Position numbers and translations under genes: made by a program. DNA of 64,000 bases from Torymus aiolomorphi (taxonomy: Eukaryota > Arthropoda > Insecta > Hymenoptera > Torymidae). Positions within the stretch are counted from its first letter, which is position 1, and each line of letters opens with the position of its first letter. Below are positions 52,133 through 61,032 of this stretch, piece by piece. The stretch is from positions 64,864,522-64,928,521 of the forward strand of contig CM070877.1 in the NCBI GenBank assembly GCA_036365515.1, in the 5' to 3' direction. The notes below the pieces were generated by a model. It was given only the letters and a program-made list of their open reading frames with translations. It did no database searches and had not been told where the DNA came from.

Positions 52133-52909
52133 CGAGGGGTGTTCAAAAAGTAAGTTTCCCTAGTCTGCCGTTTTGCCCCAGCGCCATCTAGCGAGCTGGG
52201 ACCGAACATAGTTTTAGTTTAGGATATACCGATAAGAGCGGAACCGGTCTTAGCTGCCGAAAAAATTTTTTTCATCAGTACCGGCTCGGAAACCATGGAG
52301 CTACCTGTGAAAAACGTGTCCACCTGTGAGTTGCGTGCAGTTATTCGCTTTTTAACTGCAAAAGGGCTTAATGGCAACGAAATGTTGATTGATTTTCTTG
52401 AATCCGGTACCACGATAAATGCAGATCGTTACTGTGAAGTGCTAAATAAACTTAAAAGTGCCGTTAAACGAAAGCGTCCTGGAAAATTATCGAGAAAAGT
52501 GTTGCTTTTTCACGACAATGCACGGCCTCATTCAGCAAAAAAAACACAAACCTTACTGGAAAAATTCAAATGGGAAATTTTTGATCACCCACCCTACTCT
52601 CCAGATCTCGCACCAAGTGACTTTTTTCTTTTTCCTAAATTAAAGGAAAGTTTGAGTGGCCATCACTTCAATTCAAATGATGAAGTGAAAGACATCGTTA
52701 AATTATTCTTTAAAAAACAGGGCACGGATTTTTATAAACAAGGTTTGTCAAAGCTTGAGAACAGATATAAAAAATGTATTCAAGTCCAAGGGGACTATGT
52801 GGAAAAATAGTTTATAAGTCAAACAATAAATACATATGTTACTTTAACCTAAAAATTGTGTTTTGCTTTTTTCCCGGAGCAGGGAAACTTACTTTTTGAA
52901 CACCCCTCG
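52133..52909 (+). mobile_element. mariner element, internally deleted
   Basis: Termini CGAGGGGTGTTCAAAAAGTA and its complement, flanked by TA (52131-52132, 52910-52911). At 777 bp it is well short of a full mariner (about 1.3 kb). It interrupts a copy of the GGTTTTTCGCTTATATCTCC repeat that is intact at 53040-53070. Confidence 0.92.
52295..52810 (+). pseudogene. mariner transposase with internal deletion
   Basis: An in-frame 171-residue fusion: an N-terminal helix (MELPVKNVSTCELRAVIRFL) is joined to LNKLKSAVKRKRPGKLSRKV and the C-terminal catalytic half with LLFHDNARPHSA (second Asp) and HPPYSPDLAPSDFFLF (third Asp, DD34D spacing). The DNA-binding domains and the first catalytic Asp region are deleted at about residue 40. 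The open frame survives, but the protein cannot catalyse transposition. Confidence 0.9.
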
Positions 52910-52911
52910 TA

Positions 52912-53207
52912 TCTCGAGAAGGAGAGCTCGAATCAAAAAACGGACGAAATTTTTGGGGGTTTGACTTGAGGGGGACACACTTTTCTCACACTATCGAATG
53001 ACGTTGACAGAATTTTCGAAAATCGGTGGTGAGAGAAGAAATTTTGGTTTTTCGCTTATATCTCCGAAAGTTGAGCTCTGATCGAAAAACAGACGAAATT
53101 TTGGAGGTGCATCTGGAGGGAGGACATATTTTTCTCACATTATCGAACGACGTTGACAGAATTTTCGAAAATCGGTGGTGGGAGGAGAAATTTTGGTTTT
53201 TCGCTTA
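52912..53207 (+). repeat. About 135-bp tandem repeat, left block
   Basis: Units with TTCGCTTATATCTCCGAAAG, GAGCTCGGATCGAAAAACGG, TTTTCTCACACTATCGAATG and TTTTCGAAAATCGGTGGTGG. Further units lie at 54912-55330, so the TA-flanked element at 53210-54909 split the array. Confidence 0.85.
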
Positions 53208-53209
53208 TA

Positions 53210-54909
53210 CAGATGCGTGCATATCTTTTTGGCCACCCTATACTAAAATCACTCAATATTAAAAGTTTTCTAGCTCCGTTAAAAATCCATGCTTTTAAAA
53301 AAATCCAACGCGCTTCTATAGAGTAAAGCAACACCTTTCATATCCCGTCCGTTTAAAAAAAAATTAAAATGGCATTTTTTACATTAAAAAATCCAGAACG
53401 GTTTTTTTCATTTTTCCCCCTCAAAAAAATTCGTCTAACTTTTGAAGCAGTCGACGGATTTTCAAAAACCAAATTGGAATCGAGACGTATTCGTCTTTAC
53501 TTTAAAATAAGAACAATATGGTTCATTTCTATCAAGCCGATAAAAAGTTATGCAATTTTTTGTTAAAAAAATCACCCTTTTATCAAGTTCGATTATCTTC
53601 GAATATATGCACTGTAGAAAAAAACTTCTGAGAGAAAAAATGTTTATTTTTGCATGTAGAATACGTATTTAACAAAAGAAATTATTTTTGAGAAAAAAAT
53701 GTTTTTTTAATTTTTTACCGTAGATTTTTTTTTTCTTTTATTACGGATGTTTTTTGAGAAAAACAGAGCAAATTCACTTTTATAACCAAATAATTATGAA
53801 ATATACGACAACATTCAAACACATGTATTGAAAATATTATTGGTCAAACTTTTGGAATTCAAAACGAAAAAAAAAATTTTTTTCTCAGAAATAATTTCTT
53901 TTATTAAATACGTATTTTACATGCAAAAACAGTCTTTCTCTCAGAAGTTTTTTTCTACAGTACTTTTTTTTTTACCGCCGCAGCCTATTGGCCTAGCTGG
54001 CGGGAGCCTTTCACCACCGTGGTGGGGAAGTAGTGCCCAATTCTATAACCTCACTATTTTTCCTCTCATATTACCCTACCTATTTTATAACCCTCCTGGA
54101 AGACATTTCCGGTGAGGGCATATTTCAGTCTCGCACTGTGTTGGTTAAGTCAACACTCTCTGCCCCCGGGGGGCATCGGGTCCGTCTTCCAGGGTAAGCC
54201 TCTCCGGAGAAGGTCTATATTTCAGGACCTTATTTTCCCTAACACTGCTTCGCATTCGCCCAGGCTTGCGCCTGGAAGTTAAGGGAAAACCCGGGATTCC
54301 ACTGAAGAGGAATCCCGTGGAAAAACCCACCTTAAAGCAACCGGTGTCTTGATACTTTTCCCGCTGAAAAACAGCTCGAAAAAAATCCGAGTGATTTCAC
54401 CGGGAATCGAACCCACGACCCCTGGAACGCCGCTGTTTCCGTGACTAGCATGCTAACCACTGAGCCAACGTCGCTCATACAGTGCATATATTCAAAGATA
54501 ATCGAACTTGAAAAAAGAGTGATATTTTGAACAAAAAATTGCATAACTTTTTATCGGCTCGATAGAAATGGACCATATTGCTCTTATTTTAAAGATAAGA
54601 CGAATATGTATCGATTCCAATTTGGTTTTTGAAAATCCGTCGACTGCTTCAATGTTAGAAGAATTTTCATGTTAGAAGAATTTTCTTGAGGAGAAAAAAA
54701 TGAAAAAAAAACAGTTTTGGATTTTTAATGTAAAAAATGCGAAGTTAATTTTTTTTTTTTTTTTTTATCGAACGGGACATGGAAGGTGTTGCTTTACTCT
54801 AAGAACCGCGTTGGATTTTTTGAAAAGCATGGATTTTTATCGGAGCTAGAGAACTTTCAATATCGAGTGATTATAGTATAGGGTGGCCAAAAAGATATGC
54901 ACGCAACTG
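53210..54909. mobile_element. TA-flanked MITE with long inverted arms
   Basis: Ends CAGATGCGTGCATATCTTTT and the complement of CAGTTGCGTGCATATCTTTT; TA at 53208-53209 and 54910-54911. Arms of over 400 bp are inverted copies (e.g. GGTGTTGCTTTACTCT). No transposase. The ends with GGCCACCCT suggest a Tc1-type family. A tRNA-derived SINE has inserted in its right half. Confidence 0.87.
53964..54478 (-). mobile_element. tRNA-derived SINE
   Basis: On the minus strand, from 54478: a tRNA-like head with A box TGGCTCAGTGGTTAGCATGC (about 54445-54465) and B box GGGTTCGATTCCC (about 54400-54412), a roughly 400-bp body and a poly(A) tail (53964-53973). The target duplication is ACAGTAC/ACAGTGC (53957-53963, 54479-54485). 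The opposite arm of the host MITE (about 53595-53630) holds the uninterrupted site. Confidence 0.88.
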
Positions 54910-54911
54910 TA

Positions 54912-55330
54912 TCTCCGAAAGTTGAGCTCGGATCGAAAAACGGACGAAATTTTGTGAGTGTAACAATAGGGGGGACATACTTTTTAAATACTATCGAACG
55001 ACGTTGACAGAATTTTCGAAAATGGGTGGTGGGAGGAGAAATTTTGGTTTTTCGCTTATATCTCCGAAAGTTGAGCTCGGATCGAAAAACGGACGAAATT
55101 TCGGCGGCGTAACAATAGGGGGGACGTACTTTTAATATACTATCGAATGACGGCGGAATTTTCGAAAATCGGTGAAGTTTGGTTTTTCACTTATATCTCG
55201 AAAAGGAGAGCTCGGATCGAAAAACGGACGAAATTTTGGGGGCGTAGCAATAGGGGAGACATACTTTTAATATACTATCGAATGACGTTGACGGAATTTT
55301 CGAAAACCGGTGATGGGGGGTAAAAATTTG
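54912..55330 (+). repeat. About 135-bp tandem repeat, right block
   Basis: Three further units of the array described for 52912-53207, with AACAATAGGGGGGACATACT variants in the spacer part. Confidence 0.85.
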
Positions 55331-55404
55331 AAAGAAAATTTTTGCATAATCCCAAAACGCATGGTCCACAATGTTACCTCCTCGTATGTTATATAATACA
55401 TATC

Positions 55405-55475
55405 TCTTTGTAGCAGTAGTAAGACGGTTGCTCAGTAAGATAGAGATTGTGGGTTCAAATCCACCTCAGCATCCG
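55405..55475 (+). other. tRNA-like relic
   Basis: A T-arm-like GTGGGTTCAAATCCAC (55449-55464) with a B box, preceded by an A-box-like GGTTGCTCAGTAAGATAGAG and followed by poly(T). The anticodon arm is missing between the two boxes, so it is not a functional tRNA. It could be a SINE head or a tRNA fragment. Confidence 0.4.
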
Positions 55476-55499
55476 TTTTTTTTTTTTTAATTTCATCGT

Positions 55500-55718
55500 A
55501 ATTCTGCACACCGAAAACCTCTGGCCGCTGACCGGACGCTACGAATCGCTCGCCGCTGGCTGCGCGCCGCAAAACCACTGCCCGTTCTATAGCCATCTCG
55601 CTTCTGACATCATGACGCTTCTAGAGTCACTATATTTTCTGCAGTCAAACAGCTGATCGCAGTCAGACTTGACCGCAGAAAGTATACTGGCTCCAGAAGC
55701 CCTGGTTGCTTGTCTTCG
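55500..55718 (-). repeat. Polinton right terminal inverted repeat
   Basis: Reverse complement of the left terminus: TCTGGAGCCAGTATACTTTC and CTGCGATCAGCTG correspond to left-end sequence, ending at the CACACA duplication. Confidence 0.75.
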
Positions 55719-56115
55719 CACACATCATGCTCGTTAAGTAATTTCCTGAAAAAAGGATTGTTAATGCAGTTATATGCGGATATTGAATTATGATATAGCT
55801 TTTTAAATCGGGCAATATATGTTTGGATATATAGGGCATCCGGTGTGAGATAATTGAATTAATCACAAAATTGCTTTTGTTCATGTCTGGGAGTGCTATA
55901 AATAATGATTTATGTTAGAATAATAATTCTCATCGTCTATTTCACTCGCACTCACAGAAACGCCCATAGCGCTGTCTTTCTCCAATTGGATCATCAACAC
56001 GTGGAGCGTGATGTAACTATTTAGTTACATCGCTCTCCGTCCCACCTGTACTTAATAGGCGCGAGATTCAAATATTCACAAATTTGGGGTCACTTACACC
56101 ATGGTTCGGTTAATA
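55719..56115. repeat. Repeat R copy 2, right part
   Basis: Continues repeat R after the Polinton. It matches 4703-5093 (GCTCGTTAAGTAATTTCCTG ... AGGCGCGAGATTCAAATATTCAC), ending near TTCGGTTAATA. Confidence 0.88.
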
Positions 56116-56125
56116 TAATATGAAA

Positions 56126-56320
56126 ACATAATTAGTAGCCTGGTAGTATATCTTCAATCAATTTTACATGCAAAGTGTTTTTGTTAAAGAACAAAAAAGG
56201 TTTGGGTTTTAAATTCCCCACCGTGACGGGTAAGGTTAGTCTATTATGGTGATACTCTCTATTCAGTATGGACTCCATTCACTACATAGCTCGTCGGGGA
56301 ACTTGGTCGATAAGCAGAAT
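56126..56320 (-). mobile_element. Fragment related to 8787-9003 (LINE 5' UTR)
   Basis: About 85-90 percent similar by eye to the block upstream of the minus-strand LINE ORF1. No coding part is present. Confidence 0.6.
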
Positions 56321-56404
56321 TCCCTTTAATGGGATAACATTTAGATTTATTTTATAATAGACTTGGCTGCTATAATATATGGCGCTGCGTCCGTTACCAG
56401 TTAA

Positions 56405-57082
56405 GGGGGCTAGACACCTTTTTTCTCTGAAATAAGAAGTCACATTTTAATACATAAATGTAAATTAATTATTTCATACTTTTTACATATAAAAGTGGGT
56501 ATATTTACCTTACCTTAAAACTTTCTCCGATGGGCCTTTTATATGGTCCAGAACCATAGTCATCGATGAAACAAGTTTTTTCACTAACCGTAAGCTTTGA
56601 AATTTTCCTGTGGATGGATTGACTCCAGATTTGAACTAAATTACTCCTGAATAGTATAATTCTCATATGAGTGCAGGGATTTTTGATCTAATGAGAAAAA
56701 AAAAATTGTGCTGTTTTTTCAAGAGTTTTTTTTTTAATTTTTTTAAATTTTTTATATTTTTTCATAATTTTTCTGATGTAAAAATTTTTCCGACATTTAA
56801 TCCTAAATCCCTACACTCATATGAGAATTATACTATTCAGGAGTAATTTAGTTCAAATCTGGAGTCAATCCATCCACAGGAAAATTTCAAAGCTTACGGT
56901 TAGTGAAAAAACTTGTTTCATCGATGACTATGGTTCTGGACCATATAAAAGGCCCATCGGAGAAAGTTTTAAGGTAAGGTAAATATACCCACTTTTATAT
57001 ATAAAAAGTATGAAATAATTAGTTTATATTGATGTATTAAAATGTGACTTCTTATTTCAGAGAAAAAAGGTGTCTAGCCCCC
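56405..57082. mobile_element. Palindromic MITE with TTAA target duplication
   Basis: Ends GGGGGCTAGACACC / GGTGTCTAGCCCCC with TTAA outside both (about 56401-56404 and 57083-57086). Two arms of about 300 bp are nearly identical inverted copies (e.g. CCGATGGGCCTTTTATATGG) separated by a roughly 80-bp A/T-rich centre. TTAA duplication suggests piggyBac- or Kolobok-type mobilisation. Confidence 0.85.
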
Positions 57083-57169
57083 TTAATTAACAAATTTAAC
57101 ATATCGGAGCGTCCGCCAGAAACCAGCCAGCGGGCGTGCGCGATGCATTTTTCGTGCAAAACAGGCTCT

Positions 57170-58391
57170 GTTCAACTCGCTTGTAATCGAATTCTGAGTC
57201 TCTCAGAAAAAAACAAAAGACATATATCGATAGATTTTTTCCTGCTTTTTCCAATGATGCTATTGTTTTTACTCCAAAACTCTTTCTTCTGGTCGAAAAT
57301 TCGAGTTGACAGTTCAGAGCTATTTTTCTCAAAATATATCATGTTTTTTTCATAATACATATCACCATACGAAAGAATAAGTCTTAAGCTACGAAACCCT
57401 AAATTTTCAAATTGGAGAAATGAAGGGCTCAAAAGTAGCAAGATTAAAAAGACAGCGGCGAGTGGCCGCGCGAGCTTTTCGCGCTCCGCTCGGACGCGCC
57501 GCACGCTCGGGCTTGGTATAATGAGCTCGTAATCGTATTTTGAGTCTCTCAGAAAAAAACAAGAAACACATATCAATAGATTTTTTCCTGCTCTTTCCAA
57601 TGGTGCTATCTTTTTACTCCCAAATACTTTTCGAGTGGAAAAGTATTTTTCAGAACCATTTTTCATAAAGTATAACATGTTCTTCTTGAAAATGCATAGC
57701 ACCATTCCAAAGTACAAGTTATAAGCTACAAACCCCTAAATTTTCAAGTTGGAGAAACGTAGAGCTCAAAGTAATAAGATGAAAAAGACAGCGGCTAGCG
57801 GCCGCGCGAGCTTTTTGCGCTGCGCCCAAGCGTGCTTTTATAAACGTAGTGCATATTTTCGTTGTTTCCTATTTAAAAGCATTACACAATGTTTATCAGT
57901 AAATCATATATTACATTTTAAATATACTAATTTTTTATTTAATTCTTAATTCTTTTATTTTTATTCGCGATTATGTTTATTGATCTCTTCACGATACTCA
58001 TGTTTTTCTTAATTCGAGTTTCAGAGGGTTCGGATTTTTTAACTGGTGGATATAATTAAGAATCTTCGGATGTTGAAAATCGTTTAAGTTCTAACTTTTT
58101 AGTGTCAGCTCATAATCTAACACAGTGAAATGATTGATTATAACACGTGAAAGTGCAACGATTAAAGTATAACAGATATTATATACGCATACAGAGGGGC
58201 GTCCAAGCGCAGAACAGACTTCACGCGGCCGCTCGCCGCTGTCTTTTTAATCTTATTACTTTTGAGCTCTACGTTTCTCCAACTTGAAAATTTAGGGTTT
58301 TGTAGCTTATAACTTGTATTTTCGAATGGTCCTATGCATTTTGAAGAACAACATGTTATACTTTAAGAAAAACGGTTCTGAACTTTCCACT

Positions 58392-58395
<4 letters not shown>
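57170..58395. repeat. About 330-bp tandem units plus one inverted copy
   Basis: Units at 57177-57500 and 57525-57830 share CTGAGTCTCTCAGAAAAAAAC, TTTTTTCCTGCT.TTTCCAATG and GACAGCGGCGAG. 58215-58395 is an inverted partial copy. The arrangement resembles the arms of an inverted-repeat element, with AT-rich DNA at 57840-58210 between. The overlapping frames are not conserved between units. Confidence 0.65.

Positions 58396-58398
<3 letters not shown>

Positions 58399-58466
<68 letters not shown>
58399..58466. repeat. (AC)n microsatellite
   Basis: An uninterrupted AC tract following GCGCGC, ending at ATACACATCGC. Confidence 0.97.
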
Positions 58467-58470
<4 letters not shown>

Positions 58471-58539
58471 ATCGCATAACACATACACATAACACCTCGA
58501 AATAAAATTATAGACCAGGAGATAGTGACAGAAAAAAAA

Positions 58540-59175
58540 GAATGATTAGTTAGTGTATGCATATTTGAAGATTGATTATTCAAGTTATTTGACGAATTAT
58601 AAGCGGATAATCTGAGACTGCACGCTTGCAGCCACGATGTCAATTAAATATTTATTTGTAACAAAAATCAATGTTTTTGAACGATTAATTAGTGTATGCA
58701 AAGAAGTTTTTCTAAAAGTTTGGACAAAAATAACCCGGCGGAAGCTAATTTGCATTCGGTTTCCGCGTGTACAAAGACCGGAAATAATTTTGTTAAGTTG
58801 TAAAAAAAGTGGGTGTTAAAAAACAATTAGTATTCGTATGCAATTTTACAGGGTTAATATTATCACCATATAGAACATAAAAAACTAATTTGCATACGTT
58901 TGTTACTTGCACTTGTGTTTGCGGCAATTTTTGGTTACTGCATTATTTTCGTTATAACAAAGAATAATTAGTATGTGCTTGAAAAAGGAATTAATTTAAA
59001 GTTTATATGATCAAATGTTGGTATAGCCATTTGCATACGTTTCAGCCTTGCAGAACCTTTAAAAAAAGTATTTGACAATTGCAAATTTTTGGACAATTGT
59101 TGAACAATTAATTAGCATATGCAATTTGCATTTTCAAAATATTCGTAATAAAAAAAGGTGATTTCCTGATTAGCA
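58540..59175. repeat. Cluster of TATGCAA / TTTGCATA motifs
   Basis: About nine copies of AATTAGT.TATGCAA or its complement-like TAATTTGCATACG at roughly 70-bp spacing, alternating in orientation (58550, 58690, 58745, 58830, 58885, 58965, 59030, 59112, 59168). It is a degenerate array of A/T-rich sites resembling octamer words. Function unknown. Confidence 0.5.
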
Positions 59176-60399
59176 TACTGTTCTGGCATGTACAAGATTA
59201 TTTACAGCAATAATTATATTGCAAAAAAATTGTAATGATGTTGAATGTCGAGTTTTTGTCCATTCATTTATTTATTTACGAGTTCTCACTTGTAACAACA
59301 GCAATAACAGTATTTTAAAAAAACTACTGCTAATACATTGGCACTTAGGTGCCTTAAACTAATGGGGGATGAGGGGTGGAGGCACCAATCAAACTCATTA
59401 TTTTTCTAAAATAATTCTTTTCTCAATAAGAAATGTAGATAGTCTTTTTAAATTTTAACACAATATTGTTCTCAATAAGGGAAGTGTTTATTAAATTTTG
59501 AGTTGAAAGATCAAATATTTTCTTAGAAAATTCTATTCGAAATTATTAAAAAAAATGTTGTACCTCAAATATCTTTGGTCGTGATGATTGAATTCTTTTG
59601 TCAACGGACTTGGTTCAAAGATATAAAAAAGCTATATCTGTGCCAAATTTCAGGACGATTGATTAATTTATACTTCTGTTATCGTATGACAACTAAAAAG
59701 CTATTTTTTCTAAAATAATTTTTTTCTCAAAAACAAATAGAGATAATCCAATATATAACACAATAAGTGTAATAAGTAGCTACAATTTCGAGTCGATAAA
59801 TCAAATATTTTTTAAGAAATTAGTTGATGAAGTATAAAGCACCTTTTCCTTAATAGCAAATGACAGACTTCAGATAATATAAAAGTTAAAAAAAGAAAAT
59901 GTAGATAATTTAAAGAGCAGTCAAAAAAAGTTAATTACGTTAAGTAACATTGAAACATCAAAATAACGAAAAATTTAAAATCGTTTTTTGGTTATAAAAC
60001 AAAGGAAAATCGATAAAAACTCAAATCAATCAACGAAATGAAAATCTCTATGGAGGCAAATGAGATTTGTCCGACCAAAATCGGTGGAATAGTTCTCGAG
60101 ATATCTGCAGGATACACACACCCACACACTCGTACACACACAAAAATTTTGTCTAAATCGACTGATTTATCGAAATCAGTCAATCTATATTGATACGTTG
60201 CCTTAAAACATATTTTTGTACATTTTTGTGCCGTAATTTTTTTTTACTGTTCTAAAGATTTCTTGTGAGGAAGCTAAATATAATATTGATAAATGATACA
60301 TTAATATATATTGCTTTGTGTACTAATAGTTTTCATTTTCAATTTAAAAACTGGCAAATTATATACATATAATGTATACTCATGTACGTTTGTTTTGTG
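59176..60399. other. Decayed AT-rich repeat DNA
   Basis: No gene supported. A short TTTA run near 59264-59275 precedes a block that resembles a LINE 3' end. From about 59540 onward there are sequences of the same style as 42.5-43.5 kb (TTTCTAAAATAATTT, a CACACACCCACACAC tract at 60113-60140, GTGAGGAAGC at 60266). Confidence 0.45.
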
Positions 60400-60823
60400 C
60401 ACATATATGTATACTGAATACATCTGCGGTCCTTCCCCACTCGAGCTTGATTTTAAGGCGATATTTAAACTCTGTACTCAAAACAAAGACACAAAATACG
60501 TTTTATTTGAAAATTACGCCCTTCGTCGTTTCTACGACTCCGAATGCGATCATTGCCTTTTCGCAAGCTCTGTCAACAGGTTATACTCTCATGAAGTGCA
60601 AGTGTTTTCTGTGTGGCGAAATAGAAAGCGTAAAAAATTTTCTGGAATGATATTAAAAAAAATGTAAGGAATCATTAGAGATTCGAATAAAATTTCATCT
60701 GGGACACGAAAACGTTGAGTTAGCGGACGATGTCAATGTGAATATCAGTTATCATCCCAGACCATGCTACAGCAATTTTAACGCAATTAATGCCAGATAT
60801 AGGGCAATTGGAACATCTGATTT
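60400..60823 (+). pseudogene. Exon fragment with Cys/His zinc ligands, TE-like protein
   Basis: Reading ...KCKCFLCGEIESVKNFLE (to about 60650), then after a frame change KCKESLEIRIKFHLGHENVEL and SYHPRPCYSNFNAINARYRA, ending at a good splice donor TTTG|TAAGTA (about 60823). The Cys-X2-Cys followed by His-X3-Cys recalls an N-terminal zinc module found in many repeated insect proteins. No downstream exon was found within the window. It may be a relic of a transposon-encoded protein. Confidence 0.4.
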
Positions 60824-60904
60824 GTAAGTATATGATTTTTATTAACTTTATTTATTCTTTTAAGTCATTTGTAGTCAAAATCTATTTTTGAAAAATGTCC
60901 GTAC

Positions 60905-60980
60905 GCGTGTGCGTGCGTGCGTGCGTGTGTGTGTGTGTGTGTGTGTGTGCGTGTGCGTGCGCGCGCGCGCGCGTGTGTGT

Positions 60981-61030
<50 letters not shown>
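60905..61030. repeat. (TG)n microsatellite with CG stretches
   Basis: TG repeat interrupted by GCGCGCGC (60960-60972) and TCTG. No coding meaning. Confidence 0.97.

Positions 61031-61032
<2 letters not shown>

Larger units (their letters stand above)
32123..55718. mobile_element. Polinton/Maverick element (polintovirus-like), degraded
   Basis: Ends are AGTAGATAAATAAC... on the left and the complement of CGAAGACAAGCAAC... on the right, followed inward by shared AGGGCTTCTGGAG and CAGTATA...TTTCTGCGGTC blocks. CACACA occurs directly outside both ends (32117-32122 and 55719-55724). Copy 1 of repeat R (about 4700-4720) has the uninterrupted site. Inside are the hallmark genes: integrase, protein-primed PolB, packaging ATPase, adenain-like protease, double-jelly-roll capsid and penton. 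Polintons are known for 6-bp target duplications and a 5'-AG terminus. Net length without nested insertions is about 16 kb, a usual size. Most genes are broken, so it is a fossil. Confidence 0.93.

Noticed and set aside
55405..55475. Functional tRNA gene
   Set aside because: A and B boxes and a T arm are present, but the space between them is too short for an anticodon arm.
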